From positions 9,277 to 65,366 of the forward strand of contig DDJQ01000095.1 of the NCBI GenBank assembly GCA_002339125.1: a stretch of DNA of 56,090 nucleotides. Direction: 5' to 3'. Within the stretch, counting starts at the first letter, position 1; every line of letters starts with the position of its first letter. The notes beneath the pieces are model-generated. The model was not told the DNA's origin and did not search any database. It saw nothing but the letters and a program-made list of their open reading frames with translations. The stretch is from Alteromonadaceae bacterium UBA2620 (lineage in GTDB: Bacteria; Pseudomonadota; Gammaproteobacteria; Enterobacterales; Alteromonadaceae). A program made the position numbers and the translations under genes. Shown in pieces: positions 44,132-52,487 of this stretch.

Positions 44132-44947
44132 ATGAAATTCACACAATTTGCTAAAACAACCCTGGCTGCGACAATTCTGGCAGCCACCAGTCTGACATTT
44201 CTGACACCCGCTATGGCAGAGGTGGATGTAGACCAACTGATCAAACAGGCCGAAAAAGCGGCTTATTATGCAGGTGAAGACGGTCGCTCTGACGCCCGCA
44301 TGATGATTGTGGACAGCCAGGGCCGTAAACAGTTGCGTCAGTTCACCATTTTACGCAAGGACGTGGAAGATAACGGCGATCAGAAGATGATGGTATTTTT
44401 CTCCCGTCCTACCGATGTAAAAGACACGGTTTTCCGGGTAGAAAAGCACGCCGATACCCATGTGGATGACGACCGCTGGTTGTACCTGCCTGCGCTGGAT
44501 CTGGTGAAGCGAATTTCAGCAGGCGATAAGCGCACCTCCTTTGTGGGCTCGCACTTCTTCTATGAAGACGTGTCTGGTCGCGCCGTATCCCAGGATGATT
44601 TCTCGCTGGTTGAAGAAAACGCCGATCGCTACGTACTCAAAGCAGTGCCTAAAGACCCTGGCTCGGTGGAATTTGCTTACTACATCGTTGAAATCGACAA
44701 GGCCACATCCTTACCGGTACTGATTAACTTCTACAAAAGCGATGATACCAATTACCGTCGCGTAGAATCGGTGCAGGTCGATGAAGTACAGGGTTTCCCC
44801 ACCGTACTGCGCTCAAAAGTGTCTGATCTGGCTAACGGCGGTTACACCTTAATGGAGTTTCGCGGCTCAGAATATAACGTGGGATTACCGGATGATGTGT
44901 TCACCGAGCGAAGCCTGCGTAACCCGCCAGTGCAGTGGATAAAATAA
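44132..44947 (+). CDS. LolA-like outer-membrane lipoprotein-sorting protein
   Basis: A 271-residue periplasmic protein with signal peptide (TTLAATILAATSLTFLTPAMA) and the LolA-like fold found in proteins annotated as outer membrane lipoprotein-sorting. Typical segments are MMIVDSQGRKQLRQFTI, DRWLYLPALDLVKRISAGDK and FVGSHFFYEDVSGR. With the RND exporter upstream it may carry a lipid or lipid-linked cargo across the periplasm. The ATG at 44132 follows AAGGAG, and the stop overlaps the next start as TAATG. Confidence 0.88.
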   Translation: MKFTQFAKTTLAATILAATSLTFLTPAMAEVDVDQLIKQAEKAAYYAGEDGRSDARMMIVDSQGRKQLRQFTILRKDVEDNGDQKMMVFFSRPTDVKDTVFRVEKHADTHVDDDRWLYLPALDLVKRISAGDKRTSFVGSHFFYEDVSGRAVSQDDFSLVEENADRYVLKAVPKDPGSVEFAYYIVEIDKATSLPVLINFYKSDDTNYRRVESVQVDEVQGFPTVLRSKVSDLANGGYTLMEFRGSEYNVGLPDDVFTERSLRNPPVQWIK

Positions 44948-46302
44948 TGCGCCATTCGTTTTTATCCTTAGCTGCATATTCAGTCATTTGGGCTGCCCTG
45001 ATAGCAGTACCGGTAGTGTACTCTGGACAATCGACTGCTCAGGAAGCTCAAACCAGCGGTGATGAATGGGATGCCTGGGATGAGTTTGATGAATTCGAGG
45101 AAAACGAAGAAGTATCGCCTTTTACCTGGGCTGGCTTCGGTGAAATTGCGGTGGGTCAGCGCTTAAGTGCTGACCAGGCAGTAAATACCGATAAAACCTT
45201 ACGGGATTTACGGGTGCAGTTACAGGCCGACTATACCCTTGATGCGTCAACCCTGGCGTTTCGGGGTGACCTGTATTACGACGGCGTCCTCGATAGTGTG
45301 GAAGTGCAAATTCGCGAAGCGGCCTGGCAGGGTAATCTGGCCTTCTTAGGTGACTGGGGCAGCAAGTTCGACGCTAAAATCGGTCAGCAGGTATTAACCT
45401 GGGGCACCGGCGATTACGTGTTTTTAAATGACATGTTTCCCAAGGATTACCAGTCTTTCTTTGCTGGTCGTGACGACGAGTATTTAAAAGCGCCCAGCCT
45501 GTCGGCCAAGTTATCCGGTTATTTTGACTGGGTGAATGTGGATCTGGTGGTTACTCCGCAGTTTGAGCCGGACAACGGTATTACTGGTGAGTACTTTTCC
45601 TTTTTTAATCCGCAATTCGGAATGAATGTCGCACCTGCATTTGACGTACTGGAGCGCAACGAGCCGGATGATGCCGAGTGGGCGTTGCGGATGTATAAAA
45701 CCGTCGGGCAAACTGAGCTCGCCTTCTACGGATATCGGGGCTACAACAAAACGCCGATGGCGGCCGATGAGCAAGGCTTGCCTCTCTACAGCCGTTTAAA
45801 TGTATGGGGCGCCAGTGCGGTTAAGCCGCTCGGGCCGGGTCTGGCCAAGTTCGAATATGCTTACCACGATGCCATGGAAGACGATGACGGCACTAACCCG
45901 TTAGTGCCTAACAGTCAGCACCGTTTCTTAGTGGGCTACGAGCAGGAGCTGGTTGCTAATTTAACCGGCAGCGTGCAGTGGTACACCGAGCATATTGTTG
46001 ACCACGATGCGCTGCTCGCCAATTCTTACTGGCCGCAGTACGAGCAGGAAGAAAGCCGTCATGTGGTAACTACTCAATTAATGTACCGGGCGCTCAGGCA
46101 AACGCTGACCCTGAACTGGTTTAACTTTTATTCGCCCACCGACAGTGACGGCTATATGAAGTTTCGTGCTACCTATTCACCGGTGGATGAGTGGCAGATA
46201 AACGGTGGGGCTAACCTGTTTTACGGTGATGAGCCCCACACCTTTTACTCACAATTTAACGACGCCAGCAATGTGTATGCGTCTTTCCGCTACTTTTATT
46301 AG
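44947..46302 (+). CDS. Outer-membrane beta-barrel protein of the RND operon
   Basis: A 451-residue exported protein with a signal peptide and an extended alternating-strand pattern ending in an aromatic residue (YASFRYFY), as in outer-membrane barrels. Just after the signal is an unusual acidic-aromatic stretch (DEWDAWDEFDEFEENEE). I do not recognise the family with certainty; similar proteins accompany COG1033 RND exporters and are sometimes called DUF1302-like. It starts at ATG 44947 overlapping the previous stop. It may be the exit or acceptor for cargo moved by the RND and LolA-like proteins. Confidence 0.8.
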   Translation: MRHSFLSLAAYSVIWAALIAVPVVYSGQSTAQEAQTSGDEWDAWDEFDEFEENEEVSPFTWAGFGEIAVGQRLSADQAVNTDKTLRDLRVQLQADYTLDASTLAFRGDLYYDGVLDSVEVQIREAAWQGNLAFLGDWGSKFDAKIGQQVLTWGTGDYVFLNDMFPKDYQSFFAGRDDEYLKAPSLSAKLSGYFDWVNVDLVVTPQFEPDNGITGEYFSFFNPQFGMNVAPAFDVLERNEPDDAEWALRMYKTVGQTELAFYGYRGYNKTPMAADEQGLPLYSRLNVWGASAVKPLGPGLAKFEYAYHDAMEDDDGTNPLVPNSQHRFLVGYEQELVANLTGSVQWYTEHIVDHDALLANSYWPQYEQEESRHVVTTQLMYRALRQTLTLNWFNFYSPTDSDGYMKFRATYSPVDEWQINGGANLFYGDEPHTFYSQFNDASNVYASFRYFY

Positions 46303-46311
46303 GAGTTAGTT

Positions 46312-46527
46312 ATGTCTGCAGAACGTGCGTTAACCGCTTTTGCCGGATTTATGGTGTTGCTGTCTGTAGCACTCACCTGGTTTGTGCATGAAAACTTTTT
46401 ATGGTTTACCGTCTTTATTGGCGCCAACCTGTTTCAGCAAAGCTTTACCGGCTTTTGCCCGGCCACCATTATTTTACGTAAGGTGTTTGGCTTTAAAACC
46501 GAGAAAGAGCTGGCACTTAATCAATAA
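46312..46527 (+). CDS. DUF2892-family membrane protein
   Basis: A 71-residue protein with two hydrophobic helices and the DUF2892 signature (NLFQQSFTGFCPATIILRKV). Members often accompany rhodanese domains and sulphur metabolism, but many are free-standing. It lies 9 bp after the outer-membrane barrel gene with its own AGGAG site and is the last gene before a terminator. No function is known. Confidence 0.85.
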   Translation: MSAERALTAFAGFMVLLSVALTWFVHENFLWFTVFIGANLFQQSFTGFCPATIILRKVFGFKTEKELALNQ

Positions 46528-46613
46528 CTGACTGAAATTTAGAAAGTAAGAATTTGTAAGTTAATACTTACTTTAAAACTGAACTCATTGCAGGATGTTT
46601 CCATCCGTTCCTT

Positions 46614-46639
46614 GCCCCGGCTGTTGCGGGGCTTTTTTT
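46614..46639 (+). terminator. Terminator after the RND operon
   Basis: GCCCCG and CGGGGC flank GCTGTTG and are followed by seven T that reach the stop codon of the convergent GTPase gene. It ends the operon 41570-46527. Confidence 0.88.
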
Positions 46640-47675
46640 ATGACGTTAAACATGCCAGCATTGCCTGTTCAATTTGCTGCCAGTCCAGTGGTTGAGTGCT
46701 GATAATTTCTATGCGGCTATCACGTCGGTAGGCCACCTTATCGAAGTCATGTTCGTCTTTAACGCGGTTATAAAATACCCATACCGTACCGATTTTGATG
46801 ACCCCCTTAATACGACTGATATGGTCGAGTTCATTGAGCAGGGCTTCGAGCTGCCAGTAATCAAAACAATCATCGCGATGGAATATCCAGCCACAGCTGT
46901 AAAGGCCATTGCCGTCGCCGGTTTTTCGCACCGGCTTACCTGGCGTAGCGATTTCAGCATGGTCGCTATGTTCATGTTCATGAGAATGCCCATGCGCATG
47001 CTGGTGATCATGATGAGCGTGATGATGTTGGTGAGATTCAGGAAACTGCGCTTTAAGTTCACCGTTTCGTACCACGTCCAGTAACGCTATATCGATAACC
47101 GAACGGGTGGTACGGCCCACGTATTGCTTGGGCGGAAACATAGCATTAAGGCCGTTTTCGGTGGCAGCAATCTGCTCTGCACTAGCCAGATCGCACTTGT
47201 TAATCAGTACAACATCAGCAAGGTTTAACTGGTCGTGAAAGGTTTCGTTGTTAATTACCTCCGGTTCGCCCAGAGAACGCGGGTCCAGCAAGCAGATGGT
47301 GGCGCGTAAATCCAGTTTATCGCGAAACGCGGGGCCGGTTAACGTATCAATTATCCCTTCAGGATGGCCAATACCAGTAGGCTCGATGAGCAGCCGGTCG
47401 GGACTGGCCTGTTCAATCAGCGCGCGAACCGTTTTACCCAGCGAAGCGCCAAGGGCACAGCAAATACAGCCTCCCGCCAGTTCTTTTACATGCAGACCGT
47501 TTTGATCGAGTAACATTTCCTGATCAATACCCACCTGGCCGAACTCATTAACCAGTATCGCCCAGTTTTCGCCCTCTGGTTTATCAGCCAGCAGCGCATT
47601 GATGGCGGTAGTTTTACCCACTCCCAAAAAGCCGGTAATGATATTGGTGGGGATCAACGGGGTGTTCTGGCTCAT
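46638..47675 (-). CDS. COG0523/CobW-family GTPase, probable zinc metallochaperone
   Basis: A 345-residue G3E GTPase that probably delivers Zn2+ to client enzymes. The P-loop GFLGVGKTT is at residues 15-23, the metal motif CxCC at Cys70-Ile-Cys-Cys73 and the base-recognition motif NKCD follows VVLINKCD. A His-rich loop (QHHHAHHDHQHAHGHSH) near residue 220 suits metal storage or capture. The C-terminal CobW domain follows. A Zur-box core lies about 70 bp upstream, indicating induction under zinc shortage. The cobalamin role of CobW is unlikely here, since no cobalamin genes are nearby. Confidence 0.92.
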   Translation of the reverse strand: MSQNTPLIPTNIITGFLGVGKTTAINALLADKPEGENWAILVNEFGQVGIDQEMLLDQNGLHVKELAGGCICCALGASLGKTVRALIEQASPDRLLIEPTGIGHPEGIIDTLTGPAFRDKLDLRATICLLDPRSLGEPEVINNETFHDQLNLADVVLINKCDLASAEQIAATENGLNAMFPPKQYVGRTTRSVIDIALLDVVRNGELKAQFPESHQHHHAHHDHQHAHGHSHEHEHSDHAEIATPGKPVRKTGDGNGLYSCGWIFHRDDCFDYWQLEALLNELDHISRIKGVIKIGTVWVFYNRVKDEHDFDKVAYRRDSRIEIISTQPLDWQQIEQAMLACLTS

Positions 47676-47744
47676 AACTTCTCTTTCGCTTTAAAAAATG
47701 AAACACTGCTAAGCAGTAGCAATACTGACTCGGTAGAAAGTGGC

Positions 47745-47757
47745 GTTATAGTATAAC
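47745..47757 (-). promoter_or_regulatory. Zur box upstream of the CobW-family GTPase
   Basis: GTTATAGTATAAC matches the core of the gammaproteobacterial Zur motif (GTTATANTATAAC) at every fixed position. It lies 70 bp upstream of the GTPase start, supporting zinc-dependent repression. Confidence 0.75.
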
Positions 47758-47858
47758 AATTCAAGGGCAGGCAGCATGCAGTGCCCGGTAAAACACCATT
47801 ACAGAATAACGCATAAAGTCCGGATGCCAATATCGTATATCAACCACAGAGAACACAC

Positions 47859-48818
47859 ATGGCCATTACTGATCCGCTGGTTGCGGATGAATTATTACCT
47901 TCACTTGATGCTTTGATGCAGCTTACAGAACAATCGCCGCCTTTAAACGGCGCGAATCTGGGCTTTTATCGCAAACGTGCCAGAGTAGGCGGTAGCAAAC
48001 CTCTTGAGGATGTGCCTTTCGAAGTGGTTGAAGTGCCGGATGGGCCGGGGTACCGGAGCTTTCGACTTTGGTTAATTAATACCAGTCCCGATACATCAGC
48101 CCGGCCAGCGGTACTGCACTTTCATGGTGGTGGGTTGGTAATGGGCAATTGCCAGAATTCACTGCCGCGCATGCAAAGTCTGGCCAAAGCACTGAATTGC
48201 GTCGTGGTATCGGTGGAATACGGGCTCGCGCCTGAAGTGGGGCCAGACGAAGCACAACTGCAGCATCAGGCTGCTCTGAACAGGCTTATGGCAAAGGCCA
48301 CTACACTGGCTATCGATGTAAGCCGAATCAGCTTATTGGGCGTGAGTGCCGGTGGCTGCCATGCGGTAAATCTGGCACTACGCTGTGCCGACGATAAGGT
48401 GATTGATTTAGCCGGTATGGCCTTGCTTTACCCTATGCTGGACGACAGAACCGGCAGCACTGTGATGCCGCCAGCTCATCAGGGGCGGTATTTATGGACA
48501 GCCGAACAAAATCACTATGGTTGGCGCACTTTCCTCGGCAAAACACCCGGTAGCGATAAAATACCCAGTCGCCATGTACCCGCCAGAGCGAGTACTCTTA
48601 GCGGCTTACCCCCCACGTACATCGCCGTGGGAGAACTGGACTTGTTTTATGCGGAAAACTGCTCTTTTGCCGAAAAGCTAGAGGCTGCAGGTATAGCTAC
48701 TGAGCTTTTCACTGTGCCCGGTGCATTTCATGCCTTTGAGTCCATAGCCCCGCAAAGCCAGCTGGCCAATAAGTTTAATCACCACCTGTTACAGGCGTTG
48801 GTTCGGTTTTGCCACTAG
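47859..48818 (+). CDS. Alpha/beta-hydrolase, hormone-sensitive-lipase family
   Basis: A 319-residue cytoplasmic esterase of the HSL (family IV) type. The oxyanion motif HFHGGGLVMG, the nucleophile elbow GVSAGG, the Asp in VGELDLFYAE and the His in PGAFHAFE form a complete catalytic set. It stands alone after the Zur-regulated GTPase, divergent from it, with no tight linkage to mesX. The substrate is likely a small acyl ester. Confidence 0.9.
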   Translation: MAITDPLVADELLPSLDALMQLTEQSPPLNGANLGFYRKRARVGGSKPLEDVPFEVVEVPDGPGYRSFRLWLINTSPDTSARPAVLHFHGGGLVMGNCQNSLPRMQSLAKALNCVVVSVEYGLAPEVGPDEAQLQHQAALNRLMAKATTLAIDVSRISLLGVSAGGCHAVNLALRCADDKVIDLAGMALLYPMLDDRTGSTVMPPAHQGRYLWTAEQNHYGWRTFLGKTPGSDKIPSRHVPARASTLSGLPPTYIAVGELDLFYAENCSFAEKLEAAGIATELFTVPGAFHAFESIAPQSQLANKFNHHLLQALVRFCH

Positions 48819-48981
48819 TTAGCTCACTGTTCGATATTTATTAAAGTATGAGTAATATTCATGTATTAATGAAATAAAGTCACTTTTTTTCATGTGAATC
48901 GGCGCGTATAACTCTCTCAGGTTCTGAACACAGATAGTGTTTAATGAGTTTTTAGTTCTATGAGCAGGGTAGCAGACGACC

Positions 48982-49959
48982 ATGAAAGATGATTTTAGCT
49001 TTACCATAAAGCGCGTTTGTTTCGATGAAGATTACCGTCCATCAGACAACACGCGAATTACCACTAATTTCGCCAACCTGGCCCGTGGTGAATACCGCAA
49101 AGCGAACTTGCGCAATGCTCTGGCGATGATAGATAACCGCTTTAATGCCCTGGCAAGCTGGGATAATCCGGCCGGCAATCGCTATAGCGTGGAGCTGGAA
49201 ATTATCTCGGTAGACATAGATATCGATGGCAGCGGACAAACGTTTCCCACCATCGAAATGCTGCAAACTTACATTGTTGATAAGCAAACTAACGAGCGCA
49301 TTAACGGTAACGTTGGCAACAATTTCTCCTCTTACGTGCGTGACTATGATTTTAGTGTGTTGTTGCTTAACCATAACAAAAACCAGTCAGGCTTCAGCAT
49401 CCCGGACAATTTCGGCGACCTGCATGGCAAGCTGTTTAAGTGCTTCGTAAATTCGCAGGAATATCAGCAGGCATTCGCTAAGCTGCCGGTGATTTGTCTG
49501 AGCGTGTCTGACAGCAAAACTTATCACCGCACCGAGAATACCCACCCGGTACTGGGTGTTGAGTATCAGCCAAACGAGTCGTCACTTACCGAACTTTATT
49601 TTCAGAAAATGGGCCTGAAAGTGCGCTATTTCATGCCGCCAAACAGCGTTGCACCGTTGGCTTTTTACTTTTTTGGCGATCTGCTGAACGACTACACTAA
49701 CCTGGAGTTAATTAGCACCATAGCCACTATGGAGACTTTCCAAAAAATATACCGGCCAGAAATTTACAACGCCAATGCTGTGGCCGGGCAACGGTATAAG
49801 CCTAATCTGAAACACCCGGATCATTCCGTTACTCAAATAGTGTATGACCGTGAAGAGCGCAGCCAGCTTGCTATCGAGCAGGGGCGGTTTGCCGAACAGC
49901 ATTTTATTAAACCTTATCAGGCCGTGCTTGAGCAGTGGTCTGCCAATTACAATAATTAA
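48982..49959 (+). CDS. mesX: DUF1852 protein, MesX partner of methionine synthase MesD
   Basis: A 325-residue protein of the DUF1852 family, recognised by the sequence FTIKRVCFDEDYRPSDNTRI, ANLARGEYRKANLRNALAMI, and HPVLGVEYQPNESSLTELYF. In aerobic bacteria DUF1852 genes are paired with a short MetE-like protein; the pair, named MesX and MesD, supports oxygen-dependent, folate-independent methionine synthesis. The following gene 12 bp downstream is exactly that partner. The start at ATG 48982 is clear. I saw no MetJ-type or riboswitch element in the 163-bp leader. Confidence 0.88.
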   Translation: MKDDFSFTIKRVCFDEDYRPSDNTRITTNFANLARGEYRKANLRNALAMIDNRFNALASWDNPAGNRYSVELEIISVDIDIDGSGQTFPTIEMLQTYIVDKQTNERINGNVGNNFSSYVRDYDFSVLLLNHNKNQSGFSIPDNFGDLHGKLFKCFVNSQEYQQAFAKLPVICLSVSDSKTYHRTENTHPVLGVEYQPNESSLTELYFQKMGLKVRYFMPPNSVAPLAFYFFGDLLNDYTNLELISTIATMETFQKIYRPEIYNANAVAGQRYKPNLKHPDHSVTQIVYDREERSQLAIEQGRFAEQHFIKPYQAVLEQWSANYNN

Positions 49960-49971
49960 CAACCGGAAAGC

Positions 49972-51009
49972 ATGCTTACTATGAAAAACTTATTACCTGT
50001 ATGTAGCGCCGGCAGTTTACCTAAGCCAGCCTGGCTGGCACAGCCAGAAACCCTGTGGTCACCCTGGAAACTGGAGGGTGAGGCACTGGTGGAAGGGAAG
50101 CAGGATGCGCTACTGCTGTCGTTGCAGGGCCAACTCCGCGCCGGTGTTAACATTGTTAGTGACGGCGAGCAATCCCGTCAGCATTTTGTCACCACGTTTA
50201 TCGAACACCTCAGCGGCGTGGATTTTGAAAATCGTAAAACGGTAAGAATTCGCAATCGCTACGATGCCAGTGTACCGGTAGTGGTGGATGCCGTGGCCAG
50301 AACAAAGTCGGTCTTTGCCGACGATGCCCGTTTTTTACGTAAACACACCAGCCAACCAATAAAATGGGCGTTACCCGGGCCGATGACGATGATTGATACG
50401 TTGTACGACGATCATTACCAGAGCCGTGAAAAACTGGCCTGGGAATTTGCCAAAATTCTTAATCAGGAAGCGAAAGAACTGGAAGCCGCTGGGGTGGATA
50501 TTATTCAGTTTGATGAACCAGCCTTTAATGTGTTCTTTGATGAAGTGAATGACTGGGGGATCGCAGCGCTGGAAAGAGCCATTGAAGGCCTTAAGTGTGA
50601 AACCGCGGTGCATATCTGTTACGGCTATGGCATTAAAGCCAATACCGACTGGAAGAAAACCCTGGGTGATGAGTGGCGCCAGTATGAAGCGGTGTTTCCA
50701 AAACTACAGCAGTCAAATATCGATATTATTTCGCTGGAATGCCATAACTCCCGGGTGCCCATGGAGTTGATTGAATTGCTCCGCGGTAAAAAAGTGATGG
50801 TCGGTGCCATCGATGTTGCAAACAATGCGATCGAAACGCCGGAGGACGTCGCCGATACGCTGCGTAAAGCTTTACAGTTTGTTGATGCGGATAAGCTTTA
50901 TCCATGTACAAACTGCGGCATGGCACCGTTGTCCCGGGAGGTGGCGCAAGGCAAATTGGCAGCCCTCAATGCTGGCGCGCAAATTGTGCGGGATGAGCTG
51001 GGTAGGTAA
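49972..51009 (+). CDS. mesD: MetE-like folate-independent methionine synthase MesD
   Basis: A 345-residue core MetE-type methyltransferase lacking the N-terminal half of cobalamin-independent MetE. The zinc ligands His214, Cys216 (VHICYG), Glu256 (SLECHN) and Cys315 (CTNCGM) are present, along with the substrate segment DIIQFDEPAF. With MesX next to it, the likely role is methylation of homocysteine using a methyl donor other than methyltetrahydrofolate, with oxygen required. The ATG at 49972 follows CGGAAAGC; a second ATG three codons later is less well placed. A long hairpin follows. Confidence 0.9.
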   Translation: MLTMKNLLPVCSAGSLPKPAWLAQPETLWSPWKLEGEALVEGKQDALLLSLQGQLRAGVNIVSDGEQSRQHFVTTFIEHLSGVDFENRKTVRIRNRYDASVPVVVDAVARTKSVFADDARFLRKHTSQPIKWALPGPMTMIDTLYDDHYQSREKLAWEFAKILNQEAKELEAAGVDIIQFDEPAFNVFFDEVNDWGIAALERAIEGLKCETAVHICYGYGIKANTDWKKTLGDEWRQYEAVFPKLQQSNIDIISLECHNSRVPMELIELLRGKKVMVGAIDVANNAIETPEDVADTLRKALQFVDADKLYPCTNCGMAPLSREVAQGKLAALNAGAQIVRDELGR

Positions 51010-51057
51010 TCCGGTTCGCAAGCATTACATCTATAGAATTTTCTGGAATGGAAAATC

Positions 51058-51078
51058 GGCCCCTGAGATTCAGGGGCC
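51058..51078. terminator. Hairpin after mesD
   Basis: GGCCCCTGA and TCAGGGGCC form a perfect 9-bp stem around GAT. No T run follows on the plus strand, so termination strength is uncertain. It separates mesD from the end of the convergent membrane protein gene. Confidence 0.5.
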
Positions 51079-51194
51079 AGGTATCACTTCTCGAGACTGT
51101 AAAAGGTGTCTGTAATCCTTTTCACTCAAACCTTCTACAGCACATTTTAATGCCACTTACTAATTAACGCGTTTTCACTGGAGAGGAAGTATGT

Positions 51195-52487
51195 TTAGCC
51201 ACTTTGTTTGCCTGATTCTTTCTTCGACTCATAAGCGGCACTCACTCCGGTACTCTTGGTCAACACATCAAGATAACTCAGGTTATTACTACATTTCGTT
51301 ATCAGACCTGCGAGCTCAGATAGTTCATTACCTTTTACGTAATAGAGTCGTTTTGACAACGCATCGACTTCTCGTTTCATGGTCTCGCTACCATCACCTG
51401 AATAGGTTTGTACGACTTGGTTAAACTTACTGTTTAAATAGTCGTTCATTGTCTTCTCGGTTGGTAATGAGCCCAATAGGAGAGCGATAATTATGAAGCC
51501 ATCATTTTGTCCTATAGAGGAATTTTCACGTTTCCTTCTTGACAGGAGCAGTCCTAAAAGCAACCAGGCGGCGTCTGCAATCTCCAGAGCCTCGTCATCT
51601 CCCTGGTTATCTTCCTGGTATTCTGTCAGGCGCATAAGATCCATTCTAAAATGCTGAATCAAACCCATTGCTCGAAGTTCTACCAGGCCTATGCCGAAGT
51701 TTCTTGCTCCTTGGTTTAATCCACTTAGAACGTTAAGGACATCAAAGAATTCATTGTCGTCATCAACAATTCTTTTTACTGCCTCTCTATCTTTTGAAGA
51801 GCTAAAAAAACTCTCCGAGTAATTTTTTACGTGTGTATTTTCAGGCTCCGATCTACTGTTAGTGTCAGCTTGTACGGAAAACTGTAACACGGAACGAAAT
51901 ACAGAGTCTTTAAACGCTTCTTCTATCGTTTCGACCAGTTTTTCCAACTTTTCTTCTAGCTTTTCCTGCAGCATCTCCTCAGGATCATGAGTTTCATGAG
52001 GTTTGACTGCTTTGCCATCTCTCCCAGGTTTGGGGTTGATTAGGTGAGCTCGCTGCTCAGTTATATATAGATCTTTCGCATACAGAAGAACGGCTGCACA
52101 TGCTCTTTTAGTATCAGATATAGAGCGTGTAAGTCGGGAGTTCAAATCTGAGATACGTTCAACATGTTCTTCCCATAAGCGAATTTGTTCCCGTATAGAG
52201 TCATTGAGTTGAGTATTCTTGGCGATACCAGCAATCCGAATTGCGACGACCGCGCCGGCGAAGCCCAGGGCCCAGCCACCAAGTGCGTCAAATAGGCCAG
52301 TATCTTCTTGCGATAAGTCAGGTCTCATTAACTCGGTGGGAAGTAATTGAAATTTGATAGTCAACCAAAACAGGGCAAAAGTGAAAGTACCGAAAAATAA
52401 TGTCAGTATGATTAGTTCGCTAACAGGCCCAAACAAGACCCTTCTAAGCCAGCTTGCTGGATTAACCTTTGTATTGGTATTGCTCAT
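51195..52487 (-). CDS. Two-helix membrane protein with long coiled-coil domain, unknown function
   Basis: I do not recognise this 430-residue protein. Two N-terminal membrane helices (LIILTLFFGTFTFALFWLTI at about 25-45; ALGGWALGFAGAVVAIRIAG at about 69-88) are followed by a cytoplasmic region rich in heptad-like Leu, Glu and Lys (EEMLQEKLEEKLEKLVETIE). A later hydrophobic run (AAWLLLGLLL) may be buried rather than membrane-spanning. Its start overlaps the stop of the upstream YbjN-like gene by one base (TAATG), so the two are produced together. The region is A+T richer than the rest of the window. With the divergent AAA+ protein it may form an envelope-associated complex. Confidence 0.75.
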   Translation of the reverse strand: MSNTNTKVNPASWLRRVLFGPVSELIILTLFFGTFTFALFWLTIKFQLLPTELMRPDLSQEDTGLFDALGGWALGFAGAVVAIRIAGIAKNTQLNDSIREQIRLWEEHVERISDLNSRLTRSISDTKRACAAVLLYAKDLYITEQRAHLINPKPGRDGKAVKPHETHDPEEMLQEKLEEKLEKLVETIEEAFKDSVFRSVLQFSVQADTNSRSEPENTHVKNYSESFFSSSKDREAVKRIVDDDNEFFDVLNVLSGLNQGARNFGIGLVELRAMGLIQHFRMDLMRLTEYQEDNQGDDEALEIADAAWLLLGLLLSRRKRENSSIGQNDGFIIIALLLGSLPTEKTMNDYLNSKFNQVVQTYSGDGSETMKREVDALSKRLYYVKGNELSELAGLITKCSNNLSYLDVLTKSTGVSAAYESKKESGKQSG

